Source: JAHEJA01 sp965657215 (lineage in GTDB: Bacteria > Pseudomonadota > Alphaproteobacteria > Rhodobacterales > Rhodobacteraceae). Taken from it: DNA of 64,000 bases. Below are positions 9,523 through 18,325 of the stretch, piece after piece. The stretch spans positions 1 through 64,000 of the forward strand of contig CBFHNR010000006.1 of NCBI GenBank assembly GCA_965657215.1. The letters are read 5' to 3'. The notes under the pieces are model-generated. The model did not search any database and was not told where the DNA came from. It saw only the letters and a list, made by a program, of their open reading frames with translations. Positions within the stretch are counted from its first letter, which is position 1, and every line of letters begins with the position of its first letter. Both the position numbers and the translations under genes were made by a program.

Positions 9523-10428
9523 ATGACACAACCTGACTGGATCGCCGTTGACTGGGGAACGTCCAATTTTCGGGCTTGGGCGTGCTTGCGCGATGGGACT
9601 GTTTTGAAACAGGTTCAATCGGATCGTGGGATGGGCAAGCTTGCTCCTCAGGATTTTGAAACTGTGTTGTTGGATGCCATCCAGCCGTTTTTGGGCTCAG
9701 CCCCCCTGCCTATCATCTGCTGTGGAATGGTGGGCGCAAAACAAGGGTGGCAAGAAGCGCCTTACGCAACTGTGCCCTGTGAGCCAGCGCAATTTAACAA
9801 TGCTGTTCATGTACCGACCAAGGATGAACGCTTAGATGTTCATATCTTAGGCGGCATGAGCCAAAGCGCCCCTGCTGATGTGATGCGCGGAGAAGAAACC
9901 CAAATCGCAGGCTTCATCGATACGCATCCTGATTTTGAAGGGGTGCTCTGCTTGCCTGGTACCCATACAAAATGGGTACATATCAGCGCGCGCGAAATTG
10001 TGAGTTTCCGTACCTTTATGACCGGTGAGCTGTTTGCTTTGCTCTCTGATCATTCAGTTCTCAAACATAGCGTCATGGACGGGGACTGGGATCAACCTGC
10101 ATTTGAGGCAGGGCTGGACACCTCGATTTCAGCGCCGCAAATGGCGGCTGCGCATCTCTTCGGTTTGCGCGCCGAAGGCTTGGTCAATGGAATGACGGCC
10201 TCGGTTGCCCGATCTCGGCTGTCAGGTATGTTGATTGGATTGGAACTAGCAGGGTCCAAACCCTATTGGTTGGGGCAAGAAATTGTCGTCATCGGGGATC
10301 CAAAGCTGTCTGAGGTTTATGTTCAGGCGCTTGGGATGCAACATGCCCCTGCAAAGACCGTGAATGCAGATCAACTGACTTTATCGGGCCTCTTCGCCGC
10401 GTATCGGCATTTGAAAGGAACGTCCTAA
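9523..10428 (+). CDS. dgoK: 2-dehydro-3-deoxygalactonokinase
   Basis: Phosphorylates 2-keto-3-deoxygalactonate (KDGal) in the De Ley-Doudoroff pathway. The 301-aa length and the N-terminal DWGTSNFRAWA phosphate-binding motif, CCGMVGAKQGW, the GEETQIAG block and LPGTHTKWV identify the DgoK family. The start lies 10 bases after the SDR gene, with no strong Shine-Dalgarno. The stop overlaps the dgoA start by one base (TAATG), a coupling that matches their consecutive reactions. Confidence 0.95.
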   Translation: MTQPDWIAVDWGTSNFRAWACLRDGTVLKQVQSDRGMGKLAPQDFETVLLDAIQPFLGSAPLPIICCGMVGAKQGWQEAPYATVPCEPAQFNNAVHVPTKDERLDVHILGGMSQSAPADVMRGEETQIAGFIDTHPDFEGVLCLPGTHTKWVHISAREIVSFRTFMTGELFALLSDHSVLKHSVMDGDWDQPAFEAGLDTSISAPQMAAAHLFGLRAEGLVNGMTASVARSRLSGMLIGLELAGSKPYWLGQEIVVIGDPKLSEVYVQALGMQHAPAKTVNADQLTLSGLFAAYRHLKGTS

Positions 10429-11033
10429 TGGATCGAAACATAGTTGCAATCTTGCGGGGTGTTCAGCCGAGCGAAGTCGTCGAAATCGGTGGCGTCCTGA
10501 TTGAAAGCGGTATTTCCAAGATCGAAGTTCCCCTGAATTCACCCCGTCCGTTTGAGTCTATTGAGGCCTTGGTCAAACATTTTGGAACGCAGGCCGTGAT
10601 CGGCGCTGGAACAGTGTTGACCGTTGATGATGTCGCTCGAATAGCGTCTATTGGTGGAAAATTAATCGTGTCACCAGATTGCAATCCGGAGGTCATAGTC
10701 GCTACAAAAGCCGCGGGGATGCTGTCTTATCCTGGTGTTATGACACCAACGGAATGCTTTAGCGCTTTGCGCAACGGTGCGGATGGCCTCAAGTTTTTTC
10801 CTGGAAACCTAATTGGACCAGATGGAGTCAAAGCGATACGTGCGGTCCTTCCTGTGGACACTGAAATTTTGGCCGTTGGTGGCGCCGGACCCGAAAATTT
10901 CTCTGACTGGAAGGCCGCTGGCGCAAGTGGATTTGGGATTGGATCCGCTTTGTACAAAGCAGGGGATACAGCCGAGCTTGTGCGCCAAAAAGCGCAGAAT
11001 ATCGTCACGCAATACGACATAGTTTTTAAATAG
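10428..11033 (+). CDS. dgoA: 2-dehydro-3-deoxy-6-phosphogalactonate aldolase
   Basis: Class I aldolase (201 aa, KDPG/KHG aldolase family) that splits KDPGal to pyruvate and glyceraldehyde-3-phosphate. The family signatures are ILRGVQPSE near the N-terminus, the catalytic Glu in SKIEVPLNSP, GAGTVLT, VSPDCNP and the Schiff-base lysine in GADGLKFFPGN. It is translationally coupled to dgoK. Galactonate dehydratase (DgoD), often fused or adjacent, is absent from this operon. Confidence 0.95.
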   Translation: MDRNIVAILRGVQPSEVVEIGGVLIESGISKIEVPLNSPRPFESIEALVKHFGTQAVIGAGTVLTVDDVARIASIGGKLIVSPDCNPEVIVATKAAGMLSYPGVMTPTECFSALRNGADGLKFFPGNLIGPDGVKAIRAVLPVDTEILAVGGAGPENFSDWKAAGASGFGIGSALYKAGDTAELVRQKAQNIVTQYDIVFK

Positions 11034-11055
11034 CAGACTCAATAGTGGGGCGGTC

Positions 11056-12984
11056 ATGAAGCGTACTCTTGGAACTTGTTATTATCCTGAACATTGGCCC
11101 AGTGACATTTGGCAAGATGATGCGCGTCGAATGGTGGAAGCAGGTCTGACATGGGTGCGCATTGGGGAATTTGCATGGTCCCGTCTTGAGCCTCAACCGG
11201 GCGATTATCGATTTGAATGGCTCGATGAGGCGATCGGTATTTTGGGCCGTGCGGGATTGAAAGTGGTACTTGGAACCCCAACGGCAACACCACCGCGTTG
11301 GATGATCGATCGTCATCCAGATATGCTTGCCGTGGATGTAGAGGGGCGGCCCCGCAAATTTGGATCACGGCGGCATTACTGTTTTAGTCACAGCGGGTAT
11401 CAAGAAGAATGCGCAACAATTGTCACCAAATTGGCGGAACGGTATGGCGCAAACCCTTATGTGGCAGCATGGCAAACGGATAACGAATATGGCTGTCATG
11501 ATACAATTATCTCATATAGCGATGCGGCAAGGCGTGGTTTTCAAAATTGGCTAAGGGCGCAGTTTGCCACCGAAAGCAGTGACGGGAATATCGATGCCTT
11601 GAATGAGGCGTGGGGCAATGTGTTTTGGTCGATGAATTATGACAGCTTCGATCAGATTGACCTACCTAACCTCACTGTGACGGAACCAAACCCGGCCCAT
11701 TCCTTGGCCTTTCGCAGGTTTTCCTCTGATCAAGTTGTTGCCTTCAACAAACGCCAAGTTGATATCATTCGCGCCCATTCCAGCGCCCCGATCACGCACA
11801 ATTATATGGGTCGGATTACAGATTTTGATCATTTCAAGGTCGGAGACGATTTAGATTTCTCGAGCTGGGATAGCTATCCACTCGGGTTCTTAGAGGACCG
11901 CGTCGGTGCTAGTGCCGCGCATCAAAAGAAATTCTCACGCCAAGGCGATCCAGATTTTCAAGCGCTTCACCATGATCTATACCGCGCTGTCGGCAAAGGG
12001 CGTTGGTGGGTCATGGAACAGCAGCCCGGCCCAGTCAATTGGGCACCATATAATCCTGAACCTTTGCCTGGAATGGTGCGGCTTTGGACGTGGGAGGCAT
12101 TTGCGCATGGAGCAGAGGCCGTGTGCTATTTCCGCTGGCGTCAAGCGCCGATGGCCCAAGAGCAATTGCATTCTGGACTATTGCGCCCCGACAGCGAAGA
12201 GGCACCAGCTATCATTGAGGCGCGGCAAGTCGCCCAAGAGCTTGAGGACTCGGGCGATGTTGCCGCTCATAAATCCCCGGTTGCGATTATTTTTGATTAT
12301 GATGCTGATGCTGCTTGGACAGTCCAACCACACGGACAAGGCCTGAGCTATTTTGGGCTCATCCTTGATGTCTATCGTGCGATTAGATCACTAGGTTTGT
12401 CGGTGGATATTTTACCTCCAACAGAACGTGATTTTTCAGGGTATCAGATAGTTTTTGCCCCCGGTTTGATCCATTTGTCGGATGATTTGAAACGGGCGCT
12501 CAGCAATGCCTCAGGTCATGTTATCATTGGTCCACGCGCTGCGGCGCGCGATGAACATATGTCATTGCCTGTTCCACTGCCTCCGAATTTGCCAAATCTG
12601 GATGTGACGGTCGCACGCATAGAAAGCTTGCGTCCCGATAGTCCAATCGCCTTGGACGGGGAGGGCGCGGTTCAGCTCTATCGCGAAGAGCTCGAAGGAA
12701 CTGCCACGATGACAGCGCGCACGCAATCTGGTCAAACGGTTAGTGTCAGCAATGGTCAAATGACCTATGTCGGCGCAATGATGGATTTGGCTGGCTGGAA
12801 ACACCTGATTGTGGATGTCTGTGATAAGGAAGGGTTAAAGACGATCAATCTTCCCGATAGTGTGCGGATCCGAGACACGGCGACGGAACGGTTCTGGTTC
12901 AACTTTGACACCGTCGAACAGGATATTGATGGCCGCAAGCTAGACCCGATTTCTGTCACTCGTGAACCATTGAACCCGGCTTAA
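11056..12984 (+). CDS. Beta-galactosidase, glycoside hydrolase family 42
   Basis: A 642-aa GH42 enzyme without a signal peptide. The start (LGTCYYPEHWP) is typical of the catalytic TIM barrel. The acid/base is Glu144 in TDNEYG and the nucleophile Glu321 in VMEQQPGPVNW. The trimerisation domain and a short C-terminal beta domain follow. GGGGCGG precedes the ATG. Last gene of the galactoside operon, it lets the same uptake/KDGal route use beta-linked galactosides such as galactosylglycerol or lacto-type sugars. It converges with the LacI gene, 12 bases apart. Confidence 0.94.
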   Translation: MKRTLGTCYYPEHWPSDIWQDDARRMVEAGLTWVRIGEFAWSRLEPQPGDYRFEWLDEAIGILGRAGLKVVLGTPTATPPRWMIDRHPDMLAVDVEGRPRKFGSRRHYCFSHSGYQEECATIVTKLAERYGANPYVAAWQTDNEYGCHDTIISYSDAARRGFQNWLRAQFATESSDGNIDALNEAWGNVFWSMNYDSFDQIDLPNLTVTEPNPAHSLAFRRFSSDQVVAFNKRQVDIIRAHSSAPITHNYMGRITDFDHFKVGDDLDFSSWDSYPLGFLEDRVGASAAHQKKFSRQGDPDFQALHHDLYRAVGKGRWWVMEQQPGPVNWAPYNPEPLPGMVRLWTWEAFAHGAEAVCYFRWRQAPMAQEQLHSGLLRPDSEEAPAIIEARQVAQELEDSGDVAAHKSPVAIIFDYDADAAWTVQPHGQGLSYFGLILDVYRAIRSLGLSVDILPPTERDFSGYQIVFAPGLIHLSDDLKRALSNASGHVIIGPRAAARDEHMSLPVPLPPNLPNLDVTVARIESLRPDSPIALDGEGAVQLYREELEGTATMTARTQSGQTVSVSNGQMTYVGAMMDLAGWKHLIVDVCDKEGLKTINLPDSVRIRDTATERFWFNFDTVEQDIDGRKLDPISVTREPLNPA

Positions 12985-12996
12985 TATTTTAAGACT

Positions 12997-14010
12997 TTAA
13001 ACGGCCTGCGTTGTGTCGCGTATCGTCAATTCGGCGGGCATAAAGGTTGAGGTGATCGGGGCGTCTGGTGCTTTTATCCGTGCTAAAAGCGTGTTCGCAA
13101 GTTTGACGCCCAACTCGTATGGCTTCACGGTCATCGTGGTGAGCGGGGGGGTCGCGGTCAGGGCATCCTGAATGTCATCAAAGCCAATGACAGAGACATC
13201 TTGGCCTGCGATTTCATTGCGCCGTCTCAGCGCATGACAGGCACCAAGCGCGACGACGTCCCCGTTGCAGACGATGCCTGTAATTTCAGGATGCTTTTCG
13301 CGCAATTCAAGCATTGCTGCAAGTCCGGCTGATTTGGTGTTCTGCGCATCCCAGATCAGAGAATTTTCCAAGCCATGTTTTTCAAGTGCCGCTTGATATC
13401 CGTTAATTCGGCTCTGTCGAACAATGTTTAAATCGGTTCCTCCAAAATAGGCGATCTGGGTATGGCCTAATTCGATGAGGTGTTCTGTGGCCTTATGCGT
13501 GGCTTGCGCGTTTTCAATTCCAACGTGATCAAAATCTGTATCATAGGGTTCGCGCAAGAAGGTAACAGTCGGGATGTTGTGGGTGCGGAGCAGGTTTATT
13601 GTGTCATCAGGCGTGTTCTGTGCCGGAACCCACAACAGCCCGCCTCGAGAGCTTCGGATGAAGGCCTCTAAATTTCTACGTTGGCGGTCTGCGTTGTCCT
13701 GGGAATCTAGGACAGAGACCAAATAGTCGTTGGCTTCTAATGTATCGCTGACGCCGCTGATTACTTCGGCATTAAAGGGGTTGGCGATAAAGTGGATGAT
13801 CATACCAATTTCGCGCAAGTCTCCCGATCTCATTGACGCCGCACGCCCATCTGGCACATATTGCAGCTCGCTTGCTGCATTGAGCACTTTGGCGCGTGTT
13901 TTTTCAGAGATCCGACCAGTGCCATTCAACACTTGGCTGACCGTGGCGACGGACACCCCAGCCTTGTTTGCTACTGTTTCAAGTTTGGGTCGTTTCATTG
14001 GTGCCGTCAT
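12997..14010 (-). CDS. LacI-family transcriptional regulator
   Basis: A 337-aa repressor with an N-terminal HTH and hinge (VANKAGVSVATVSQVLNGTG, about residues 12-31) and a periplasmic-binding-protein-like effector domain (ends IRDTTQ). It is transcribed divergently from the ABC importer and glycoside hydrolase operon at 14.2-19.6 kb, which it most likely represses. A perfect 16-bp palindrome in the shared intergenic region is the probable operator. The start could be the first ATG or the one four codons later (MKRPKLETV). Confidence 0.93.
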   Translation of the reverse strand: MTAPMKRPKLETVANKAGVSVATVSQVLNGTGRISEKTRAKVLNAASELQYVPDGRAASMRSGDLREIGMIIHFIANPFNAEVISGVSDTLEANDYLVSVLDSQDNADRQRRNLEAFIRSSRGGLLWVPAQNTPDDTINLLRTHNIPTVTFLREPYDTDFDHVGIENAQATHKATEHLIELGHTQIAYFGGTDLNIVRQSRINGYQAALEKHGLENSLIWDAQNTKSAGLAAMLELREKHPEITGIVCNGDVVALGACHALRRRNEIAGQDVSVIGFDDIQDALTATPPLTTMTVKPYELGVKLANTLLARIKAPDAPITSTFMPAELTIRDTTQAV

Positions 14011-14011
14011 C

Positions 14012-14027
14012 CTGTTAGGGTTAACAG
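14012..14027. promoter_or_regulatory. Interrupted palindrome at LacI gene start
   Basis: CTGTTA-GGGT-TAACAG, 6-bp perfect arms with a 4-bp spacer, lying directly upstream of the LacI ATG (14010, minus strand). It could be an autoregulatory operator. It differs in sequence from the stronger palindrome at 14111-14126. Confidence 0.35.
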
Positions 14028-14110
14028 TTTATAATTTGCTGTCTGTTGAAGATCAATCAAAGACATGGAGGCTCTTCAAATTTGAGATTTTTAAATTCAT
14101 TATTGACTTT

Positions 14111-14126
14111 GATATAACGTTATATC
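14111..14126. promoter_or_regulatory. Perfect 16-bp palindrome, probable LacI operator
   Basis: GATATAACGTTATATC is a perfect palindrome centred on CG, the usual architecture of LacI/GalR-family operators. It begins 2 bases after a -35-like TTGACT (14103-14108), about 95 bases ahead of the binding-protein ATG, so a bound repressor would block the promoter. Confidence 0.65.
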
Positions 14127-14221
14127 AACTTAAACAGACAAGGAATGATTCAACGAATATCAAACAACCAACAAAGAGTGTTGAGACCACAACACCGAAT
14201 TTTACACCAAGGGAGAAAGTA

Positions 14222-15484
14222 ATGAACTTCAAAAATAAACTTATGGGTGCCGTTTCTGGCCTCACAATCGCATTAGTTGCAGGTGCGGCGAGCGCCGAAG
14301 TCTTGTTTTGGTCAACTCAGGCCAAACCTGTAGAAGAAGCCCAAGCCATGCGTGAGCAGGTTCTATCGGGTGCAGGCGATGTCGATTTCCAGCCAAACGA
14401 TGGTGGGCCTTGGCTAACTCGTTTGAACGCGGAACTTGCGGCGGGCTCTGGCTCGATCGGTGTTCTAGGTGCGTTGCATGGTGATTTCTCGGCAATGGAC
14501 CCTGCGAACCTTGTGGACCTTGACGGTGTGGCAATGTCTGCGTCCGATACGTTCAACGACCTTGCAAAGCTTGGCACAGGAAACATGCAGTACATTCCAT
14601 GGATGCAAGCCAGCTATATCATGGCCGCCAGCAAAGAAGCATTGCCGTATTTGCCTGAAGGTGCCGATATTGATGCCCTCACATATGATCAATTGATTGC
14701 ATGGGCCGCAAACATCAAAGAAGCAACAGGCGAGGCCAAGTTTGGGTTCCCAGCAGGTCCCAAAGGACTAAAGCACCGCTTTTTCCAAGGGTATTTGTAC
14801 CCGTCCTACACAGATGGCGTTGTTCGCACATTTGCCTCTGATGCGGCTGTAACGGCTTGGGAAAAGATGCGTGAGCTATGGGCGGTGACAAACCCTGCCT
14901 CAACAAATTTCTCGGCTCTTCAGGAACAGCTATTGAATGGAGATGCTTGGATCGCGTTTGATCACACATCTCGTTTGGCTGGTGCCTTTAACGAACGTCC
15001 CGACGATTTCGTTGCGTTCCCTGCACCCGCAGGTCCAACAGGTCGTGGATTTATGCCTGTGATCGCAGGTGTCGCAATTCCAAAGACAGCGCCTGACATG
15101 GACGCTTCAATGGCGGTTGTGGCGCATATGCTTAAGCCTGAAACACAGATCGCAACTTTGCGTGCCACAAACTTCTTCCCAGTTGTGGACGTTGAATTGC
15201 CAGATGATCTACCGCCAGCTGTGCAAGCCGCAGGTGGTGCCGTTGCAAAAATGGCAGGCTCAGCAGATGCGAACCCTGGTTTGTTGCCAGCGGGTCTAGG
15301 ATCTCTTGGTGGTGAATTCAGCCAGCTTTATACAGAGACGTTTGAACGTATCGTCCTTGCGGGCCAAGACATTCGTATGGTTCTTGATGATCACAAGCCG
15401 CGTTTGCAAGCGATCATGAACGACAGCGGAGCACCATGCTGGGCGCCTGATGCGGCCTCAGATGGCCCTTGCCCTGTTGAATAA
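14222..15484 (+). CDS. Extracellular solute-binding protein of glycoside ABC importer
   Basis: Periplasmic binding protein (about 420 aa). The open frame extends far upstream, but the real start is the ATG at 14222, which follows GGGAGAAAGTA and opens a clear signal peptide (NFKNKLMGAVSGL...AGAASA-EVLF). It is a family 1 type binding protein with the characteristic DGGPWLTRLNAEL and DHTSRL motifs. The C-terminus carries two cysteines (APCWAP and GPCPVE) that may form a disulphide. First gene of a complete importer whose last gene is a GH63-type hydrolase, so the ligand is probably a glucosylated or mannosylated small solute. Confidence 0.92.
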   Translation: MNFKNKLMGAVSGLTIALVAGAASAEVLFWSTQAKPVEEAQAMREQVLSGAGDVDFQPNDGGPWLTRLNAELAAGSGSIGVLGALHGDFSAMDPANLVDLDGVAMSASDTFNDLAKLGTGNMQYIPWMQASYIMAASKEALPYLPEGADIDALTYDQLIAWAANIKEATGEAKFGFPAGPKGLKHRFFQGYLYPSYTDGVVRTFASDAAVTAWEKMRELWAVTNPASTNFSALQEQLLNGDAWIAFDHTSRLAGAFNERPDDFVAFPAPAGPTGRGFMPVIAGVAIPKTAPDMDASMAVVAHMLKPETQIATLRATNFFPVVDVELPDDLPPAVQAAGGAVAKMAGSADANPGLLPAGLGSLGGEFSQLYTETFERIVLAGQDIRMVLDDHKPRLQAIMNDSGAPCWAPDAASDGPCPVE

Positions 15485-15490
15485 GTGATT

Positions 15491-15520
15491 GAGGGTGGGG
15501 GTCTTTACGATCCCCACTCT
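15491..15520 (+). terminator. Hairpin between binding-protein and permease genes
   Basis: GAGGGTGGGG with a matching CCCCACTCT around a short loop, 6 bases after the stop codon and without a long U-tract. As with the hairpin at 4762-4785, it probably raises the level of the binding-protein message relative to the permeases. Confidence 0.55.
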
Positions 15521-15577
15521 TAACGCCTAAACTATCCATTCACATTCCAATTTCCCTTAACATCAGCAGGTTGTGAG

Positions 15578-16423
15578 ATGAACAATCGCCTATTGCCTTA
15601 TCTACTGATACTGCCTGTGACGGTCTTTTTGTGCCTGTTCTTTCTGTTCCCTTTTGTCCTTGTTGCACAAACAGCGTTTACAACTGGATCAGGGTTCAGC
15701 CTTGATAATTTCACCAAGGTCACGAGCCATTGGAAGTTTGGGATTTCATTTACGAACACCTTGATCTTGGCCGCAGCGGTTGTGCCTATTCAGCTCGCCT
15801 TGGCCCTGTTGATGGCAACAATGGTCAGCAAGATGAAAAAGGGGCGGGATCTGATCCTTTATGTTTGGACAATCCCCCTTGGTATTTCCGATTTGGCGGC
15901 AGGTATCATTTGGTTGGCGATTTTTGAGCAATCTGGATTTTTGAATTCGATGATGTATGGCTTGGGCTTTATCGACCAACCCATGAATTTTATCAGCTAC
16001 CAATCCCCCTTTTTGGTTTTTGTGGCGATTGCCTTGGCAGAAATCTGGCGCGCAACCGCGATTATGCTTGTCATTTTGGTCTCAGGAATTGGTCTCATCC
16101 CCAAGGAATACTATGAGGCAGCAGAAGTCTTTGGCGCAAGCCGTTGGAAACAGTTCACACGGGTTACCTTGCCTCTCTTGCGGCCCTCGCTTTCTACAGC
16201 GTTGGTATTGCGCGTCATCCTCGCCTTCGAAGTTTTCGCGGTCGTGCAGGCTTTGGGCGGAACGCTTTTCCCAGTCTTGATGGGCGAGACTTACAAATAT
16301 CAATTCGAGCTTTTGAACGGCGGCGCGGCGGCGGCGGTTGCCTTGATTATCCTCGGCATCTCCATCGCCTTTACCGTGGTTATCCTGCGCGTCCTACGTG
16401 TACCTAAGGGGGCAACAATATGA
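15578..16423 (+). CDS. ABC transporter permease, MalF-like
   Basis: Inner-membrane permease (281 aa) of CUT1 type with six hydrophobic segments. The EAA loop reads YEAAEVFGASRWKQFTRVTLPLLRP. It starts after AGGTTGTGAG and overlaps the next permease gene by four bases (ATGA). It forms the channel with the product of the following gene for the LacI-regulated importer. Confidence 0.92.
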   Translation: MNNRLLPYLLILPVTVFLCLFFLFPFVLVAQTAFTTGSGFSLDNFTKVTSHWKFGISFTNTLILAAAVVPIQLALALLMATMVSKMKKGRDLILYVWTIPLGISDLAAGIIWLAIFEQSGFLNSMMYGLGFIDQPMNFISYQSPFLVFVAIALAEIWRATAIMLVILVSGIGLIPKEYYEAAEVFGASRWKQFTRVTLPLLRPSLSTALVLRVILAFEVFAVVQALGGTLFPVLMGETYKYQFELLNGGAAAAVALIILGISIAFTVVILRVLRVPKGATI

Positions 16424-17244
16424 GCACTCTTGCTGAAAAACCAAAAAGCCTGGGGCGCTATGTCTACATAAGCTCGGTTGTTTTGCTCTGTGCTTGGGTT
16501 TTGGTGCCTTTGTATTTCTTGGTAATCAATACGTTTTCATCGCCAGAAACGGTGAATAGTTTTCCAAAACCGTTTGCACCAGAGTTTGACACAGCCTCAG
16601 TCGTCTTTTTCGCAAATTTTGCGGGCATGTTAACGGCGCTTAAGAATTCGATATTGGTTGCAGGATTGACGATGATTATCTCAATCGCGATTGGCGCTCC
16701 TGCGGGTTATGCGCTGTCGCGGTTTGAATTCAGAGGCAAAGAAACCTTCCGCTTTTTGATCCTCCTGACACGCGCATTTCCTTTGCCGCTTTTGGCGCTG
16801 CCCTTGGCTGTTATGTTTATTCGCACAGGCTTAGACGATACTATATTTGGCTTGTCCCTCGTGCATACGACCTTGGCTATCCCCTTCACTGTCTTGATCA
16901 CGTTTTCCTTGTTTTCCGGCATACCAGTCGAGTTGGAAGAGGCGGCTTGGACACTTGGCTGTACACGCTATACCGCCTTTACAAAGGTTGTCTTGCCTCT
17001 GATCTTGCCTGGAATTACGGCTTCTGCGATCTTTGCCTTTGTCATTTCTTGGAACGAAGTTTTCGCGGCCGCGGTTCTCACAATCGAAAACCGAACCTTG
17101 ACGGCATTCTTGTTACAAAACTTGGACACCTCGCCAATTCATTTGAAATTCGCAGGTGGCTTCATTCTGGTAGTCCCAGCATTGGTCTTTATCTTTGCTG
17201 TTCGAAAATACCTCTTTGCAATGTGGGGCATCGCGAACCGTTAG
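16420..17244 (+). CDS. ABC transporter permease, MalG-like
   Basis: Partner permease (274 aa) with a hydrophobic N-terminal segment (VYISSVVLLCAWVLVPLYFL), six membrane spans and the EAA motif LEEAAWTLGCTRYTAFTKVVLPLILP. It is translationally coupled to the previous permease and followed after 23 bases by the ATPase gene. Confidence 0.92.
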   Translation: MSTLAEKPKSLGRYVYISSVVLLCAWVLVPLYFLVINTFSSPETVNSFPKPFAPEFDTASVVFFANFAGMLTALKNSILVAGLTMIISIAIGAPAGYALSRFEFRGKETFRFLILLTRAFPLPLLALPLAVMFIRTGLDDTIFGLSLVHTTLAIPFTVLITFSLFSGIPVELEEAAWTLGCTRYTAFTKVVLPLILPGITASAIFAFVISWNEVFAAAVLTIENRTLTAFLLQNLDTSPIHLKFAGGFILVVPALVFIFAVRKYLFAMWGIANR

Positions 17245-17267
17245 GGCGCGTGTGATGGAGAAAACAT

Positions 17268-18311
17268 ATGGCAGTTATTGAAATCAAAGATGTCGCAAAG
17301 ACGTTTGGATCATATCAGGCTTTGCAAAACATCAACCTGACGGTGGAGGACCAAGAATTCATGGTTCTCTTGGGTGCGTCAGGCTGTGGAAAATCCACGC
17401 TTTTGCGCATCATCGCAGGATTGGAAACGGCGAGTTCGGGTGAAATTTGGATAGGGGGACGCCGTATTGATCATTTGTCACCCAAGGATCGTGGCATTGC
17501 GATGGTCTTTCAAAACTACGCGGTGTTTCCACATTTGACAGTGTTTGAAAACATTGGCTTTGGCCTGCGCATGCAGAAGCGCCCCAATGACGAGGTCACA
17601 AAACGAGTGCAGCGCACCGCCGAATTGATGCATATTGAACAGCTCTTGAAACGATATTCTGGTGAATTGTCAGGGGGTCAACGTCAACGTGTTGCGGTTG
17701 CGCGCGCTTTGGCGATGGAGCCGGATGTGATTTTGATGGATGAACCTTTGTCGAACCTTGATGCCTTGTTGCGTATGGAAATGCGGGCAGAGTTAAAAGG
17801 TGTGCTCGCAGAGAGCAAAACAACAGCCATTTATGTGACCCATGACCAGGTTGAAGCAATGTCTATGGCGGATCGCATTAGCGTTATGCACGAAGGCCAT
17901 ATTGTTCAAAATGCCTCCCCCGTTGATGTCTATCGTAACCCATCAGAAAAATTTGTAGCAAGCTTCATCGGCAACCCGCCCATGAATTTCCTCAAAGCGG
18001 CAAAAGCTGGCAATGGTCAGTGGCGCGTGGCTGGACAAATCTTTGAGGGTCCAAATGTTGATCGCTCGGACATTGAATTTGCGATCCGACCAGAGGACAT
18101 GGCCCCATCTAATTCTGGTATTGCGGCGCGGGTCCGCGTTGTTGAACCTTTAGGTGCGCATCTGCTTGTGACCTGTGATGTTGAGGGAACGCTGTTCCGC
18201 GCAATTTTAGATAGTGACAGTCAAGTTCATCCGAAAGACACCTTAACCGTCGCCCCACAATTGGATCGTATTCGTTGGTTTGATCCTGACACCAAAATGG
18301 CCCTGCTTTAA
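17268..18311 (+). CDS. Sugar ABC transporter ATP-binding protein
   Basis: MalK/UgpC-type ATPase (347 aa). It has Walker A GASGCGKST (residues 36-44), Q-loop VFQNYAVFPHL, signature LSGGQRQRVAVARAL, Walker B VILMDEPLSNLD and the H-loop THDQVEAMSMADR. The C-terminal TOBE domain is shorter than in the other two ATPases of this window. GGAGAAAACAT precedes the ATG. It belongs to the importer encoded just upstream and is followed 14 bases later by the hydrolase gene. Confidence 0.94.
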   Translation: MAVIEIKDVAKTFGSYQALQNINLTVEDQEFMVLLGASGCGKSTLLRIIAGLETASSGEIWIGGRRIDHLSPKDRGIAMVFQNYAVFPHLTVFENIGFGLRMQKRPNDEVTKRVQRTAELMHIEQLLKRYSGELSGGQRQRVAVARALAMEPDVILMDEPLSNLDALLRMEMRAELKGVLAESKTTAIYVTHDQVEAMSMADRISVMHEGHIVQNASPVDVYRNPSEKFVASFIGNPPMNFLKAAKAGNGQWRVAGQIFEGPNVDRSDIEFAIRPEDMAPSNSGIAARVRVVEPLGAHLLVTCDVEGTLFRAILDSDSQVHPKDTLTVAPQLDRIRWFDPDTKMALL

Positions 18312-18325
18312 CTTTGGAGACCCCC

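Noticed and set aside
11906..12346. A 146-codon plus-strand frame within the GH42 gene
   Set aside because: Out-of-frame shadow of the beta-galactosidase, with no domain.
13730..14221. Upstream extension of the binding-protein frame across the LacI gene and intergenic region
   Set aside because: The signal peptide and RBS place the start at 14222. The extension is antisense to lacI and crosses the operator.
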